DNA of 64,000 nucleotides, taken from assembly GCF_900090145.1 (NCBI RefSeq), contig NZ_FMHI01000006.1, positions 186,001 to 250,000 on the forward strand, written 5' to 3'. Of the stretch, positions 25,123-35,486 are shown one piece after another. The translations under genes were made by a program, and so were the position numbers. Within the stretch, counting starts at the first letter, position 1. Each line of letters opens with the position of its first letter. This DNA comes from Streptomyces sp. WMMB 322 (GTDB lineage Bacteria; Actinomycetota; Actinomycetes; Streptomycetales; Streptomycetaceae). A model generated the notes under the pieces. That model made no database searches, was not told where the DNA came from, and saw nothing but the letters and a program-made list of their open reading frames with translations.

Positions 25123-25782
25123 TCAGTCGTTGGGCACGGTCTCGTACCGCGGCGTTCCCTCGGCCATCTGCCGCAGGGCGTCCTTCCGTTCCCGCTTCGA
25201 GAGCCGGTCGATGTACAGATAGCCGTAGAGGTGGTCCGTCTCGTGCTGGAGGCAGCGCGCGAAGTAGCCGGTGCCCTCGACGGCGATGGGCTTGCCCTCG
25301 GCGTCCTGCCCGCGCACGACCGCATAGTCGGGGCGCGCGAGGGCCTCGTAGGCGCCGGGCACCGACAGGCAGCCCTCGTTGGAGTCGTCCAGACTGCGGC
25401 TGCCGGCGGGCAGTTCGTCCAGCACCGGGTTGCAGACGGCGCCGACGTGCCGCACTCCCCCGTCGTCCACGCAGTCGTAGACGAAGACCTTCAGGTCGAC
25501 ACCGATCTGGTTCGCGGCGAGACCGACTCCCTCCGCCGCCCGCTGGCTGGCGAACATGTCGTCGATGAGGGAGGCCAGTTCGCCGTCGAAGGAGGTGACG
25601 TCCTTGCACTCCTTGTGCAGCACCGGATTCCCGACGACGGTGATCGGACGTGCCGTGCCGCGCTCACGGTGAGCGTTCTCGCGGGCTTCGCAGTCCCTGG
25701 TGTCGTCCACGAAGCCGGAACCGGCCGTGTCAGCTGCCCCCGTCACGGTCTCCCCGCTGATCTCCTGCTGCTGTTGCGCCAT
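25123..25782 (-). CDS. def: Peptide deformylase
   Basis: 219 residues. All three family motifs are present: [18 protein letters not shown] (metal Cys) and QHETDHL (two metal His and the catalytic Glu). It removes the formyl group from the N-terminal methionine of new proteins. An N-terminal extension of about 45 residues, rich in Gln, Gly, Thr and charged residues, precedes the domain; similar extensions occur in other Streptomyces deformylases. The ATG at 25782 is preferred to one 21 codons earlier because no ribosome-binding site lies before the latter. A 15-bp terminator follows the stop. Confidence 0.93.
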   Translation of the reverse strand: MAQQQQEISGETVTGAADTAGSGFVDDTRDCEARENAHRERGTARPITVVGNPVLHKECKDVTSFDGELASLIDDMFASQRAAEGVGLAANQIGVDLKVFVYDCVDDGGVRHVGAVCNPVLDELPAGSRSLDDSNEGCLSVPGAYEALARPDYAVVRGQDAEGKPIAVEGTGYFARCLQHETDHLYGYLYIDRLSKRERKDALRQMAEGTPRYETVPND

Positions 25783-25902
25783 CCCGCCGCTTGCCTTCCT
25801 CGCCACGTGAACCGTCGCCTCACAGCGTAGCCGGATGTGCGGCACGGCCGTCCCGGGACAGGGGGTACGGGGTTCCCCCGCAAGCCGGCCGGCGAAGGCC
25901 TC

Positions 25903-26901
25903 TCAGCAGACCTCTTCGAGGTCTCGCCACTCGCGGCTGTCCGGGCTGTCCGCCACCCAGCTGTCCAGCAGCCCCCGCACGAGACCGCTCGGAGCCGCCA
26001 GCCCGCATTCGCGCTCGGGAACCCACAGATCGCCCGGCCCTCCCGGCGTCATGTGACCGAGCGGACCGGGATGCCCAGGCGAGCTGTGGTCGTGCGGATC
26101 GACGTGCGTGGCTCCGTCGCCCTCGTCGGCGGGCATGCTGCTCTCGGAGCACGTGCGGCACAGCAGGCGCACCGAGGAGGACCAGTCCTCCGCGGCGAAT
26201 CCGGCGTCCGAGGCCAGCCGCTCCAGCGCGTCACGGTCGGTCTCGGTGGCCGCCTGGAGCAGGACCACCCAGGTGGGCACGGGCGAGGGGGCCCAGAGCT
26301 CGATCTCGTCGAAGACGGGGTAGGACGGGCCGCTCATCGTGGTGCGTTCGCCGTGCGGCACCCCGTCGTGGAGCACCACCTCGCCCCAGCGCCGCCCGGA
26401 GGACGGCAGCGGAATGCTCTGGATCTCGACGCGGGCCGGGTCGATGCGGCGTCCCCATACGACCTCGGCCTCACCCTCGGGCGAGAGCCGCACGGCCGCG
26501 CTGCCCAGTTGCATCCCGGTCGGTTCGGCGACCGCCGCGGACTGTGACTGCCCGGGCACGCGCAGCCCGTATGCCTGCCAGGCACGCCGGGCCAGGGGCC
26601 AGTCCTGCAGAGCGGTGGCGGCGATGCCGACGTTCCACCAGTCGGGAGCGCCCGTCTGGCGTTCCAGCAGTGCGACGGCACGCAGCCCCGCGGTGCGGGC
26701 CTGCTCCCAGTCGTGCCGGAACTTGTGCAGCAGTGCGAGGTTGAACCACGACTCCGACAGCCACGGCTCGAGGTCGGCGGCCTGCGTGAGCAGTGCTCCC
26801 GCGTCCTCGTAGCGACCGTCGCCGATGAGTGTGAAGGCACGGTCCGTCGCCTGCCGCCACGAGGCGGAGGGACGATGTCTCACCCTGCCGAAGATCCTCA
26901 C
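25903..26901 (-). CDS. TPR-repeat protein with a Cys/His-rich tail
   Basis: 332 residues from a GTG at 26901. Two or three tetratricopeptide-like helical pairs occupy about 15-115 (DRAFTLIGDGRYEDAGALLTQ, WFNLALLHKFRHDWEQAR, WWNVGIAATALQDWPLARR). The middle part (AVRLSPEGEAEVVWGRRIDP, GERTTMSGPSYPVFDEIELW) looks like a separate beta-rich domain. The last 100 residues contain CRTC and a His/Asp/Gly/Pro-rich stretch that could bind metal. I know this as a conserved Streptomyces protein without assigned function. No operon partner is evident; the HD-domain gene upstream ends 174 bases away. Confidence 0.75.
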   Translation of the reverse strand: MRIFGRVRHRPSASWRQATDRAFTLIGDGRYEDAGALLTQAADLEPWLSESWFNLALLHKFRHDWEQARTAGLRAVALLERQTGAPDWWNVGIAATALQDWPLARRAWQAYGLRVPGQSQSAAVAEPTGMQLGSAAVRLSPEGEAEVVWGRRIDPARVEIQSIPLPSSGRRWGEVVLHDGVPHGERTTMSGPSYPVFDEIELWAPSPVPTWVVLLQAATETDRDALERLASDAGFAAEDWSSSVRLLCRTCSESSMPADEGDGATHVDPHDHSSPGHPGPLGHMTPGGPGDLWVPERECGLAAPSGLVRGLLDSWVADSPDSREWRDLEEVC

Positions 26902-27075
26902 GATGTTCCCGCCTGATTCCCGCCTGTAGACCGGCTGCTGCTCGCGCTCGCTCCTGCTTTCGGCGTCCTTCTTCCCAGCTCCCCGCACTCGATGTGAGCA
27001 CGGTGTATGCGCTCTCCGGAGTTCCCCTCCCGCATCCAACCATGCCCGTCGGGCGGCCTGCTCACTACCCGGGCG

Positions 27076-28320
27076 TCAACTCGTGACACCTCGCGACACC
27101 ACGCGTGACAGCGCCTCCACGACGCGTGGTTCGTAGTCGTGTGCGCACCCGAGCCGCAGCTTCTCGAGGGCTCGCAACGACCGTTCGATAGAAGCCTTCC
27201 CGGCGACCATGTCCTCGTAAGCGTTGACCGCGCGGACGATACGTGCTGTGAGCGGCTGCTCACGGAAAGGACTGGCCTGCCGTTCGACCACCACGGCGAC
27301 GTCGGAGGCCACCCCCGTCTGACGCACCACCGCGCCGCCCAGCAGGGCGATGCGGCGCTGCAACTCCGGTTCGAGCCCTTCCGTGGCGCCCGAGGCGACC
27401 GGGTCGACGAGGGAGAGCTGGCCGATGTCGTGCATGAGCGCCGCGTACTCCAGCACGGTGAGGTCCGGCTCGGTCAGTCCCAGCTCGCGCCCCACGGCCA
27501 GGCTGAGCTCGGCGACCCTGCGCGCATGCCCGGGCGGTGTGTAGCCCGCCACCTCGGTGGAGCGTGCGAGGGAGGCGATGGTCTGCCGGTACGTCGCGCG
27601 TACGGACGCGTACCTGCCGAACGAGAACTGCGTGAGCAGCAGCGGCAGGCAGAAGACGGGCAGCGCCCACAGGCCTGCGGCGCCGACGGCGAGCGCGATC
27701 ACCGCCCCCGTCGCCCCGATGGCCGCGGCTATGCCGACACGGGCGCGCAGCTGGTCGCGGAGCAGCGGCCCGACGGGCCTGCGGGCACCCGCTGCGGCGA
27801 ACACGGCCGCCAGGACGGCATCGCAGAGCCCCGTCAGCAGTGTGATGGCGAGCAGCAAGAGCGCGTAGTTCGGCCCGCGTCCCACCCACTGCGCCAACGC
27901 GCCGGAGTTGTACAGGGGTTGGAAGCAGGTGGCGGCGAAGCCGACGGCGAGCACTCCCCGCAGCGCGTGGTCGACTTCGAGGGACGGGCCTCTCAGCGCG
28001 CGGGGCGCATGGCCGGCCAGGGCGGCGACGATCACCACGGCCACGACCTGAAGGACGCCGTGTGTGGTGCCCTCGCCCCCGACATCCCCCAGCAGGGCGT
28101 AACCCAGGGCTCCCGCGGCGCCCAGCGGTGCGCTGGTGGGGGCGCGTCCTTCGTGGTCGCGGCCGGGCAGCCGCACCCGCGCCGATTCACCCACTGCCAC
28201 GACAGCGGCGAACGCGAGCGCCACCCAAGGCTCTTCGAGCCCCCGCCACAGCGTGACACCGAGCGCGGCGCAGCTGAGTGCGACGGCCGCGCCGCGGCAC
28301 AGGGCGACGGCGATCCTCAT
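27076..28320 (-). CDS. Membrane HD-domain protein, degenerate HD-GYP
   Basis: 414 residues. The N-terminal half carries about seven hydrophobic segments (for example YALLLLAITLLTGLCDAVLAAVFAAA). The C-terminal HD domain has the metal-site pieces GHARRVAELS and ALMHDIGQL, but the later HHE and DGSGYP signature of HD-GYP phosphodiesterases is replaced by VVVERQASPFREQPL. It may therefore be a sensory or inactive partner and not a cyclic-di-GMP hydrolase. Its ATG overlaps the stop of the full HD-GYP gene upstream (ATGA), so the two are co-translated and probably work together. Confidence 0.8.
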   Translation of the reverse strand: MRIAVALCRGAAVALSCAALGVTLWRGLEEPWVALAFAAVVAVGESARVRLPGRDHEGRAPTSAPLGAAGALGYALLGDVGGEGTTHGVLQVVAVVIVAALAGHAPRALRGPSLEVDHALRGVLAVGFAATCFQPLYNSGALAQWVGRGPNYALLLLAITLLTGLCDAVLAAVFAAAGARRPVGPLLRDQLRARVGIAAAIGATGAVIALAVGAAGLWALPVFCLPLLLTQFSFGRYASVRATYRQTIASLARSTEVAGYTPPGHARRVAELSLAVGRELGLTEPDLTVLEYAALMHDIGQLSLVDPVASGATEGLEPELQRRIALLGGAVVRQTGVASDVAVVVERQASPFREQPLTARIVRAVNAYEDMVAGKASIERSLRALEKLRLGCAHDYEPRVVEALSRVVSRGVTS

Positions 28321-29858
28321 GCCGGCGGCCGCCCCGCGTTGGCCCCTTCGGCCCGGGGAGCGCCGTCCGCCCGCGGGGCGGATTCGCCGCGCTCGGCGGA
28401 CTCGCCGGGTTCAAGGGGCTCGACGGGCTCCGCGAAGGGTTCGACGGGCTCGACACGCTCGGCGCGTTCAACGGGCTCCGCGCGCTCGGCCGGTTCCGCC
28501 GGGTTCCGCGCCACGGGCACGTTTCCGCCCGTACGGTCCGCCGTGACGGCGGGCGACCAACCCTGCCGGTCCAGAGCGCCGGCCAGTGCCCGCACCATCC
28601 GCGGGTCGAACTGCGTGCCCGCGCAACGTTTCAGCTCGGCGACCGCGCTGCCGACCGGCCGCGCCCGGCGGTAGCTGCGCGTGGACGTCATCGCGTCGAA
28701 GGCGTCGGCCACGGCGACGACCCGCGCGAACTCGGGGATCTCGGCGCCGGCGAGGCCGTACGGATAACCGCTGCCGTCCAGCCGCTCGTGGTGGTGCAGG
28801 ATCGCCGCGCGCGCCTCCTCGAGGAAGCCGATGCCGCGGACCATCTCGTGCCCGTACTCGGGGTGCAGCTCGATGACGCGGCGCTCCTCGGGCGTGAGCG
28901 GACCTTCCTTGCGCAACAGCCGTGTGGGAACGCCGAGTTTGCCCACGTCGTGGAGGATGCCGGCAAAGCGGAGCGCCTCGGTCCGCTCCTCGTCCATGCC
29001 GAGCTCACGGGCTATCAGGGCGGACGCACGGCCGACTCGTTCGCTGTGGCCGCGCGTGTAGCGGTCCTTGATGTCGACCGCCTGCACCAGCGCACGGATC
29101 GTCGACTGGTGAGCACCGCGCTCACGGTGGTACTGCGCGAACGCCCAGCAGCAGATGTACATCGGCAACAGCACGAAGAACGCCGCGGCCGGCCCGTACG
29201 GACTGCGCCACAGCACGGCCATCATCAGCCCCACGAACCCGTGCAGCAGCTGGGGCGGAACCGCGCGCTGGAACTGCCCGCGCCAGGCCGCCCGCGGCGC
29301 ACACCTCTCGGCGGCGACGAGGACGGCGCCGTCGAGCAGGGTGACCACCGCGCAGAACGTGAGACCCGCGGCAACGGCAGCAGCCGGAAACGCCGGAAAC
29401 CCCGGCAGCGACGCGGGCCCCGGGCCGGAGGGGCTCTCCTGCGCGAGGCCGGACAAGCCGCAGTCGAACAGCGCGCACACATGCGCCGACGCCCAGGCGG
29501 CAAGGGCCAGTTGAGCGGCGTGCCAGCCGCGCCGCGCGGCAGCGTGCCGCGGTTCGACGCGCCCGGCCAGCGCCCCCGGCAGCGGTACGAGCGCCGCGGC
29601 GGCGGGCGGCAGCAGGAAGGCACCGGTCAGGAGGACGGGGAAGAAGGCACCCATGTTCCCGGGGATCCTGTGGCCCACCAGCGGGCATCGCGGCAGGAGT
29701 TCACAGATCGCGTAGAGGGCGGCGAGCGGCACCAGGACGCCCCACTCGACACCGGACAGGTCCAGGAGGGCGGGGGCCGCGCACCACAGGGCGACCGACG
29801 CGGCGCACACGATGAGCCCGCGTGCCGCCCACGGCAGGCCGACTCGCCCTGCACGCAT
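28317..29858 (-). CDS. Membrane HD-GYP domain protein
   Basis: 513 residues. About seven membrane segments fill the first 240 residues; then a helical stretch leads to an HD-GYP domain with RYTRGHSERVGRAS, ILHDVGKLGVP, HPEYGHEMV and HHHERLDGSGYPYGL, followed by VADAFDAMTS and YRRARP. All the metal-binding and GYP positions expected of a cyclic-dinucleotide phosphodiesterase are present. After the domain a tail of about 90 residues consists of irregular Glu-Pro-Val/Ala-Glu repeats (EPVERAERVEPVEP), acidic and probably disordered. It is the first gene of a two-gene unit with the degenerate HD protein. Confidence 0.88.
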   Translation of the reverse strand: MRAGRVGLPWAARGLIVCAASVALWCAAPALLDLSGVEWGVLVPLAALYAICELLPRCPLVGHRIPGNMGAFFPVLLTGAFLLPPAAAALVPLPGALAGRVEPRHAAARRGWHAAQLALAAWASAHVCALFDCGLSGLAQESPSGPGPASLPGFPAFPAAAVAAGLTFCAVVTLLDGAVLVAAERCAPRAAWRGQFQRAVPPQLLHGFVGLMMAVLWRSPYGPAAAFFVLLPMYICCWAFAQYHRERGAHQSTIRALVQAVDIKDRYTRGHSERVGRASALIARELGMDEERTEALRFAGILHDVGKLGVPTRLLRKEGPLTPEERRVIELHPEYGHEMVRGIGFLEEARAAILHHHERLDGSGYPYGLAGAEIPEFARVVAVADAFDAMTSTRSYRRARPVGSAVAELKRCAGTQFDPRMVRALAGALDRQGWSPAVTADRTGGNVPVARNPAEPAERAEPVERAERVEPVEPFAEPVEPLEPGESAERGESAPRADGAPRAEGANAGRPPA

Positions 29859-30090
29859 CGGAAACTCCTCCCCGTACCACGGTGGAAGGGGAGAATAGGA
29901 CGGCTGTGGTGGCAGCGGGGCTGATCCCGCTCAATCCTCCGCAGGGGACGCCGAGTTCTCACACCTTTGAGTGAGAAGAAGCCGGTCCACGGGGCAGAAC
30001 GCTCCCTGCTGCCCTACGTATACGCCACCTCAGGGCTGCCGGCGCGGCGTTCGTCCACGCCCACACCTGCGCCGCGTCAGGGTCGTGCCA

Positions 30091-30130
30091 GCAATGTCAG
30101 GCGGTGCCAGGCAGTGCCAGGCAGTGCCAG
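30091..30130. repeat. 10-bp tandem repeat downstream of rsrA
   Basis: Four consecutive copies of gc(a/g)(g/a)tg(c/t)cag, the last two identical, with partial copies around them. It lies 26 bases after the rsrA stop in a 297-base interval (29859-30155) that otherwise holds nothing I can identify. Confidence 0.8.
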
Positions 30131-30155
30131 TGTCAGGCATCAACATGTCAGGCCC

Positions 30156-30538
30156 TCAGGCGTACTTCTTGCGCCCCGAGGCGCTCTGCGGCTGCGCCGC
30201 AGACGTGTCCGAGGTGTCCCCCTCGGGCTCCGGTTCGGCTGCCGCCGCTGGTGCTTCGACGCCCGGTGCTTCGGCGCCCGCCGCCTCGGCCGCACGGATC
30301 AGCTGGATCCGCCCCATCACCTTCGAGCGAAGGTCCGACGGCACCTCGTCCTTGCCGCAGCAGCGCTTGACGAGCTTCTTGACCTCCTGCTCGAGGCCGT
30401 ACTTCTCCAGGCACGGAGAGCACTCGTCGAAGTGCTCCTTGAACTTCACGCAGTCGCTGTCCGGCATTTCCCGGTCGAGGTACTCATAGAGGTGGTCGAG
30501 CACCTCGGAACAGTCCGTCTCGTGCGGTTCTCCGCAGC

Positions 30539-30542
<4 letters not shown>
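30156..30542 (-). CDS. rsrA: Zinc-binding redox anti-sigma factor RsrA
   Basis: 128 residues. Cysteines at 3, 11, 31, 41, 44, 61 and 62 and His37 are at the same positions as in S. coelicolor RsrA. The zinc motif is His37-x3-Cys41-x2-Cys44 with Cys11. Under thiol oxidation Cys11 forms a disulfide, zinc is lost and SigR is freed. A variable Ala/Glu/Pro-rich tail of about 45 residues follows the anti-sigma domain. Its ATG overlaps the sigR stop (ATGA), so antagonist and sigma are produced together. Confidence 0.95.
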
Positions 30543-31189
<647 letters not shown>

Positions 31190-31395
31190 CTCCTCCGGTG
31201 CCACGGCAAGCCCGATGGCGGACCCGCCCGAATCGGAGAATAGACGACGTTCCGCTCCGCGCGCCGCCCCGGTCACCGTCCCGCCGGCGAGCGCGACCGT
31301 GGCCCAGTCCAGGTCGGCGGCCTTCGGACGCTGCGGGCAAGCGACAGAACCCATGCTGACGGCTCCCTTGGTCTCGGTCATTCGACTCTGCTGTG

Positions 31396-31422
31396 AACGC
31401 ATCCGCCCCGGGTGTTCATTCC
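31396..31422 (-). promoter_or_regulatory. SigR-dependent promoter (sigRp2 type)
   Basis: Read on the minus strand, GGAAT (31422-31418) and GTT (31398-31396) are separated by 19 bases, matching the SigR consensus. It lies 42 bases before the SigR' ATG at 31354, so induced transcripts can encode the longer form. Confidence 0.8.
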
Positions 31423-31434
31423 CGCGCCCCGTAG

Positions 31435-32169
31435 TCATCCCCGGCCGCCGGAAGAAGACAGGGAAAGCCCGTGGAGCCAGTCGGCGACAGCGTCCGTGAG
31501 CAGGGTCATCGCCTCCTCCTCACCGGTTCCGGCGCTCTTGGGCACGGAGAGGCCGTGGTCACCGTGGGGCACCTCCACGATGCGTGTGTCCTCGGGGAAC
31601 TCCGCGGGGCGGCCGAACGGGTCGCGCCCGCCCTGCACCACGAGCACCGGCACTCCCGCCCCGGTCAGCTCCTCGACCCGGGACTTCTCCGGTTTCCCCG
31701 GGGGATGCAGCGGAAAGGACAGCGCGAGCACGGCCGCCGCTCCGAGTTCCCTGCCCGTACGGCATGCCACGCGCGCACCTGCGCTGCGCCCGCCCGCCAC
31801 GACGGGCAGGTCCGGCGAGCACAGATGCGGCCACAGGTCCCTCCATGCGGCATCGAGGGTCTTGGGTGCGGGCGCGACTTTCTTCCCGGCCACGCGCCAC
31901 GGCTGTTCGACGAGCGCGACGGTCACGCCCCGCGGAGGGAGGGCGTCGGCGAGCGCCCTCAGGTCCCGCGCCTCGATCCCGCCGCCCGCGCCGTGGCCGA
32001 GGGCGAGGACGGCACGCGCCTCACGTGCGGCGTGCCAGGTGATGCGGGCGTCTCCCGCGGTGGTGGGGACGGTCCGGGCGGCGGTACGGGAACCTTCGGC
32101 TGCCTTCCCCTTGCCCCCGGCACGGTCGTTGTGCGCGCCGTGTCGGGCGCCTGCGGCTTTCTCGGTCAT
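31435..32169 (-). CDS. Alpha/beta-hydrolase (KANL3/Tex30-like)
   Basis: 244 residues. After a basic Gly/Ala-rich N-terminus (about 40 residues), the hydrolase fold shows [15 protein letters not shown] (oxyanion region), [15 protein letters not shown] with the nucleophile serine in GRSAG, the acid in [12 protein letters not shown] and the histidine in [10 protein letters not shown]. The KANL3/Tex30-like branch of small hydrolases has no firmly known substrate. The gene ends 13 bases before the sigR promoter elements, on the same strand, so readthrough into sigR is possible. The true start may be further in than the ATG at 32169. Confidence 0.82.
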   Translation of the reverse strand: MTEKAAGARHGAHNDRAGGKGKAAEGSRTAARTVPTTAGDARITWHAAREARAVLALGHGAGGGIEARDLRALADALPPRGVTVALVEQPWRVAGKKVAPAPKTLDAAWRDLWPHLCSPDLPVVAGGRSAGARVACRTGRELGAAAVLALSFPLHPPGKPEKSRVEELTGAGVPVLVVQGGRDPFGRPAEFPEDTRIVEVPHGDHGLSVPKSAGTGEEEAMTLLTDAVADWLHGLSLSSSGGRG

Positions 32170-32361
32170 GGAAAACCATCCTGCCCCGTTCTGCCCCGTA
32201 CCTCGGTCGTCCCCGTCCCCCTGTCGTCCCCGCAGCCGGCCGGGCCGGCGGTTACGCGGCTCCCCTGCCCGTGGTCGAGGGCGGCAAAAGGAGCTCCGGT
32301 CGTGTCAGGCAATCACCCGTGGCCGTGCCGCACGCCGTGGCCGGCGCCCTGCGGCCGCGCG

Positions 32362-33180
32362 TCAGAACAGCGTGCCGACCTCGGGGCCGGTCAGCTCCCT
32401 GACGAGTTCCGCGCTGTTGTTGCGTACGTTGCTCACCTCGGTGGAGACCGGATACGCGCGCATCATCCCCGGCGGCGGGGGCTCCAGCAGCGCCCGCAGC
32501 TCCTCCTGCGGCCGGCGAGCCGGGTCGAGCCATGCGTTCCAGCGCTCCGGGAGCAGCATCAGCGGCATCCGCGGGTGGATCTCCGCCAGCGATTCGGGGC
32601 CGTCCTCGCCGGCCGGTTCCGCCAGCGGCGCCGTTTCCGCCTCCGTCGTGACCACGGTGCAGGTGGTCCACCACGCCCTCGGGTGGTCGTCGGGCAGTGT
32701 GCTGTCGCGCCAGAACTCGTACAGCCCGGCCATCGCCATGACGGAGCCGTCGGCGGGGGTCACGAAGTACGGCTGCTTCCGCGGCCGTTTCCGCCTCCCG
32801 TCCTGCTCCAGCTGGAGCTCGCCCTTGGCCGTCGCCCATTCGAAATATCCGTCGGCCGGCAGGAGGCACCTGCGGGCGGCGAAGGGCCGCCGGTACGCCG
32901 GCTTCTCGTGCACCGTCTCCGCCCTGGCGTTGATCATCTTCGCGCCCATGTCCGGCGACTGGGCCCACCCGGGTACGAGGCCCCACGTCAGCGTCCGCAA
33001 CTGCCGTACGGGGCGCGGGTCGTGCGCTCCCTTCAACGGGCGGTCCAGGATCGCGTGCACCCGTTTCGTGGGGGCGACGTTCCAGTCGGGCGCCAGGGTC
33101 TCGCTGGGCTCCCACATCTCCACGCCGAAGAGCGCGACAAGGTCCTCGGGTCTCCGGCTTGCTGCATACCTTCCGCACAT
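32362..33180 (-). CDS. SRAP-domain abasic-site-crosslinking protein (YedK/HMCES family)
   Basis: 272 residues. The start is the ATG giving MCGRY, because Cys2 must be exposed by methionine removal to form the thiazolidine crosslink with an abasic site in single-stranded DNA; an ATG three codons earlier would spoil this. The other active positions are MINARAET (Asn, Glu), DGYFEW (Glu) and IHPRMPL (His). The protein shields abasic sites from strand cleavage. An SRAP gene is found near sigH/sigR and aroA in mycobacteria too. It diverges from the M50-like gene with 118 bases between. Confidence 0.92.
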   Translation of the reverse strand: MCGRYAASRRPEDLVALFGVEMWEPSETLAPDWNVAPTKRVHAILDRPLKGAHDPRPVRQLRTLTWGLVPGWAQSPDMGAKMINARAETVHEKPAYRRPFAARRCLLPADGYFEWATAKGELQLEQDGRRKRPRKQPYFVTPADGSVMAMAGLYEFWRDSTLPDDHPRAWWTTCTVVTTEAETAPLAEPAGEDGPESLAEIHPRMPLMLLPERWNAWLDPARRPQEELRALLEPPPPGMMRAYPVSTEVSNVRNNSAELVRELTGPEVGTLF

Positions 33181-33298
33181 GAGTGCCACACTGCCACGGC
33201 ACTGATGAGGAGCGCCCCGCGTTCACGGAGAAGCGCGCTCCGCCGGAGAAGAAGGTGTGCGGGGCAGTTCGTGCCGCGCCGGGAGGACAAAGGACAGA

Positions 33299-34012
33299 AT
33301 GGACACCACGAGCATCGCCGGTCTCTGGGACCGGGTCTTCGGCACACAACCCGACCCCGACCAGTGGCTGGTCCTCACCACCGCCGCCATAGCCCTCGCC
33401 GCCGTCGTGCCGCACAGCGTGTGGCGATTGTCACGGAACGCGGTCACCATCGCTCACGAGGGCGGCCACGGGCTCATAGCCCTGGTGTCGGGGCGCCGGC
33501 TGGAGGGAATCCGTCTGCACTCCGACACCTCGGGCCTCACCCTCTCCCGCGGCAAGCCGACCGGCATCGGCATGGTCCTCACCGCGGCCGCCGGCTACAC
33601 CGCACCCTCCCTGCTCGGCCTCGGCGGTGCCTGGCTGCTGGCCGCGAACCACATAACGCTGCTCCTGTGGAGCGCCACCGCCCTGCTGGTGGCGATGCTC
33701 ACGATGATCCGCAATGCCTACGGTGTCCTGACCGTGCTCCTCACCGGCGGCGCCTTCGTCCTCGTCTCATGGCTGACGGAGCCACAGGTGCAGGCGGGGT
33801 TCGCCTACGTCGTGGTCTGGTTCCTGCTGCTCGGAGGCGTACGGCCGGTCTTCGAACTCCAGGGCAAGCGCCGGCGGGGAGGCGCGCCCGACTCGGACGC
33901 GGACCAGCTCGCCCGCCTCAGCCACCTGCCCGCCGCGGCCTGGCTGCTCCTCTTCCACGTGGTCTCGCTGACCTCACTGATCGGCGGCGGACGCTGGCTG
34001 CTGAGCCTGTGA
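33299..34012 (+). CDS. M50B-like integral membrane metallopeptidase family protein
   Basis: 237 residues with about six membrane segments. The zinc motif HEGGH (His53, Glu54, His57) sits in the second hydrophobic stretch, as in the peptidase_M50B family, and RNAYGVLTVLLTGG may carry the third ligand region. A conventional NPDG motif of site-2 proteases is not evident, so proteolytic activity is not certain. GGGAGGACAAAGGA precedes the ATG. The gene is followed by a 95-base interval and aroA on the same strand. Confidence 0.82.
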   Translation: MDTTSIAGLWDRVFGTQPDPDQWLVLTTAAIALAAVVPHSVWRLSRNAVTIAHEGGHGLIALVSGRRLEGIRLHSDTSGLTLSRGKPTGIGMVLTAAAGYTAPSLLGLGGAWLLAANHITLLLWSATALLVAMLTMIRNAYGVLTVLLTGGAFVLVSWLTEPQVQAGFAYVVVWFLLLGGVRPVFELQGKRRRGGAPDSDADQLARLSHLPAAAWLLLFHVVSLTSLIGGGRWLLSL

Positions 34013-34107
34013 GCCACCGCGAAGGCTTCGGCGGAGTCGCACACGAGGGGTTCCGTGCGTAATTCGCCGAGATCGGTGCACCGGGGCGAACGACTAAGGT
34101 GAGTTCC

Positions 34108-35472
34108 ATGACCGAGCAGACCGTCTCCGCCGCCCTGTGGCCCGCGCCGTTCGCGCAAGGACCCGTCGACGCGACCGTCGCCGTGCCCGGTTCGAAGTCG
34201 GTCACCAACCGCGGTCTCGTGCTCGCCGCCCTGGCCGCCGACACCGGGCTGCTGCGCCGCCCGCTGCGCTCGCGGGACACCCTGCTGATGGCGGAGGCCG
34301 TGCGCGCACTCGGCGTGCACGTCGAAGAGGGCGTCGGCCCGGACGGCACCGGTGAGTTCTGGCGCGTGATCCCGGCGGCGCTGCGCGGCCCGGCCACCGT
34401 CGACGTCGGCAACGCGGGCACGGTGATGCGGTTCCTGCCGCCTCTGGCCGCCCTGGCGGACGGCCCGGTGCGCTTCGACGGCGACCCCCGCTCGTACGAA
34501 CGTCCGCTCCACGGCGTCATCGACGCGCTGCGGGTCCTGGGCGCCCGCATCGACGACGACGGCAGGGGACGCCTGCCGATGACGGTGCACGGCACAGGCT
34601 CTCTCGCCGGCGGGGCCGTGCAGATCGACGCGTCGGCCTCCAGCCAGTTCGTGAGCGCGCTGCTGCTGTCCGGGCCGCGCTTCAACCAGGGTGTCGAAGT
34701 GCGTCACGTCGGTGCCGCGGTTCCCTCGGCACCCCATATCCGCATGACGATCGACATGCTCCGCAAGGCCGGCGCGCAGGTCGACGCGCCGGAGGACGGC
34801 GGCGAGCCCGACGTCTGGCGGGTCACGCCCGGCGCCCTCCTCGGCCGGGACCTGGTCGTCGAGCCCGACCTGTCCAACGCGCAGCCCTTCCTCGCTGCCG
34901 CGCTGATCACGGGGGGCCGCGTCACCGTCCCCGACTGGCCGGAGCACACCACTCAGCCCGGGGACGCACTGCGCCGCATCTTCACGGAGATGGGCGGATC
35001 GTGCGTGCTGGACGAGCGCGGGCTGACCTTCACCGGAAGCGGCCGCATCCACGGCATCGACGTCGACCTGAGCGACGTCGGCGAACTGACGCCCGGCATC
35101 GCGGCGGTGGCCGCCCTCGCCGGGTCCGAGTCGGTGCTGCGCGGCGTCGGCCACCTGCGGCTGCACGAGACGGACCGCCTGGCGGCCCTCACCAGGGAGA
35201 TCAACGGCCTCGGCGGCGACGTCACCGAGACCGAGGACTCCCTGCGCATCCGCCCGCGTCCGCTGCACGGCGGCGTCTTCCACACCTACGACGACCACCG
35301 CCTGGCCACCGCCGGTGCCCTTCTGGGCCTGGTGACCGAGGGCGTGAAGGTCGAGAACATCGCCACGACGGGCAAGACCCTCCCCGGCTTCGACGGCATG
35401 TGGGCAAAGATGCTCGGCACGGACGGCGGGAACGCCGCGAGCGGCGGCACACGCGTCGAAGAGAGCGCCTGA
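34108..35472 (+). CDS. aroA: 3-phosphoshikimate 1-carboxyvinyltransferase (EPSP synthase)
   Basis: 454 residues. Catalyses the sixth shikimate step, joining phosphoenolpyruvate and shikimate-3-phosphate. Recognisable motifs are [11 protein letters not shown] (Lys30, Ser31), [32 protein letters not shown] and [13 protein letters not shown] with [14 protein letters not shown] near the end. The ATG is preferred over an in-frame GTG nine bases earlier (34099) because MTEQT is the likely N-terminus, but either is possible. It is followed after 14 bases by rsgA; the same aroA-rsgA pairing is found in mycobacteria. Confidence 0.94.
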   Translation: MTEQTVSAALWPAPFAQGPVDATVAVPGSKSVTNRGLVLAALAADTGLLRRPLRSRDTLLMAEAVRALGVHVEEGVGPDGTGEFWRVIPAALRGPATVDVGNAGTVMRFLPPLAALADGPVRFDGDPRSYERPLHGVIDALRVLGARIDDDGRGRLPMTVHGTGSLAGGAVQIDASASSQFVSALLLSGPRFNQGVEVRHVGAAVPSAPHIRMTIDMLRKAGAQVDAPEDGGEPDVWRVTPGALLGRDLVVEPDLSNAQPFLAAALITGGRVTVPDWPEHTTQPGDALRRIFTEMGGSCVLDERGLTFTGSGRIHGIDVDLSDVGELTPGIAAVAALAGSESVLRGVGHLRLHETDRLAALTREINGLGGDVTETEDSLRIRPRPLHGGVFHTYDDHRLATAGALLGLVTEGVKVENIATTGKTLPGFDGMWAKMLGTDGGNAASGGTRVEESA

Positions 35473-35486
35473 GGGCGGGCCCGGCG

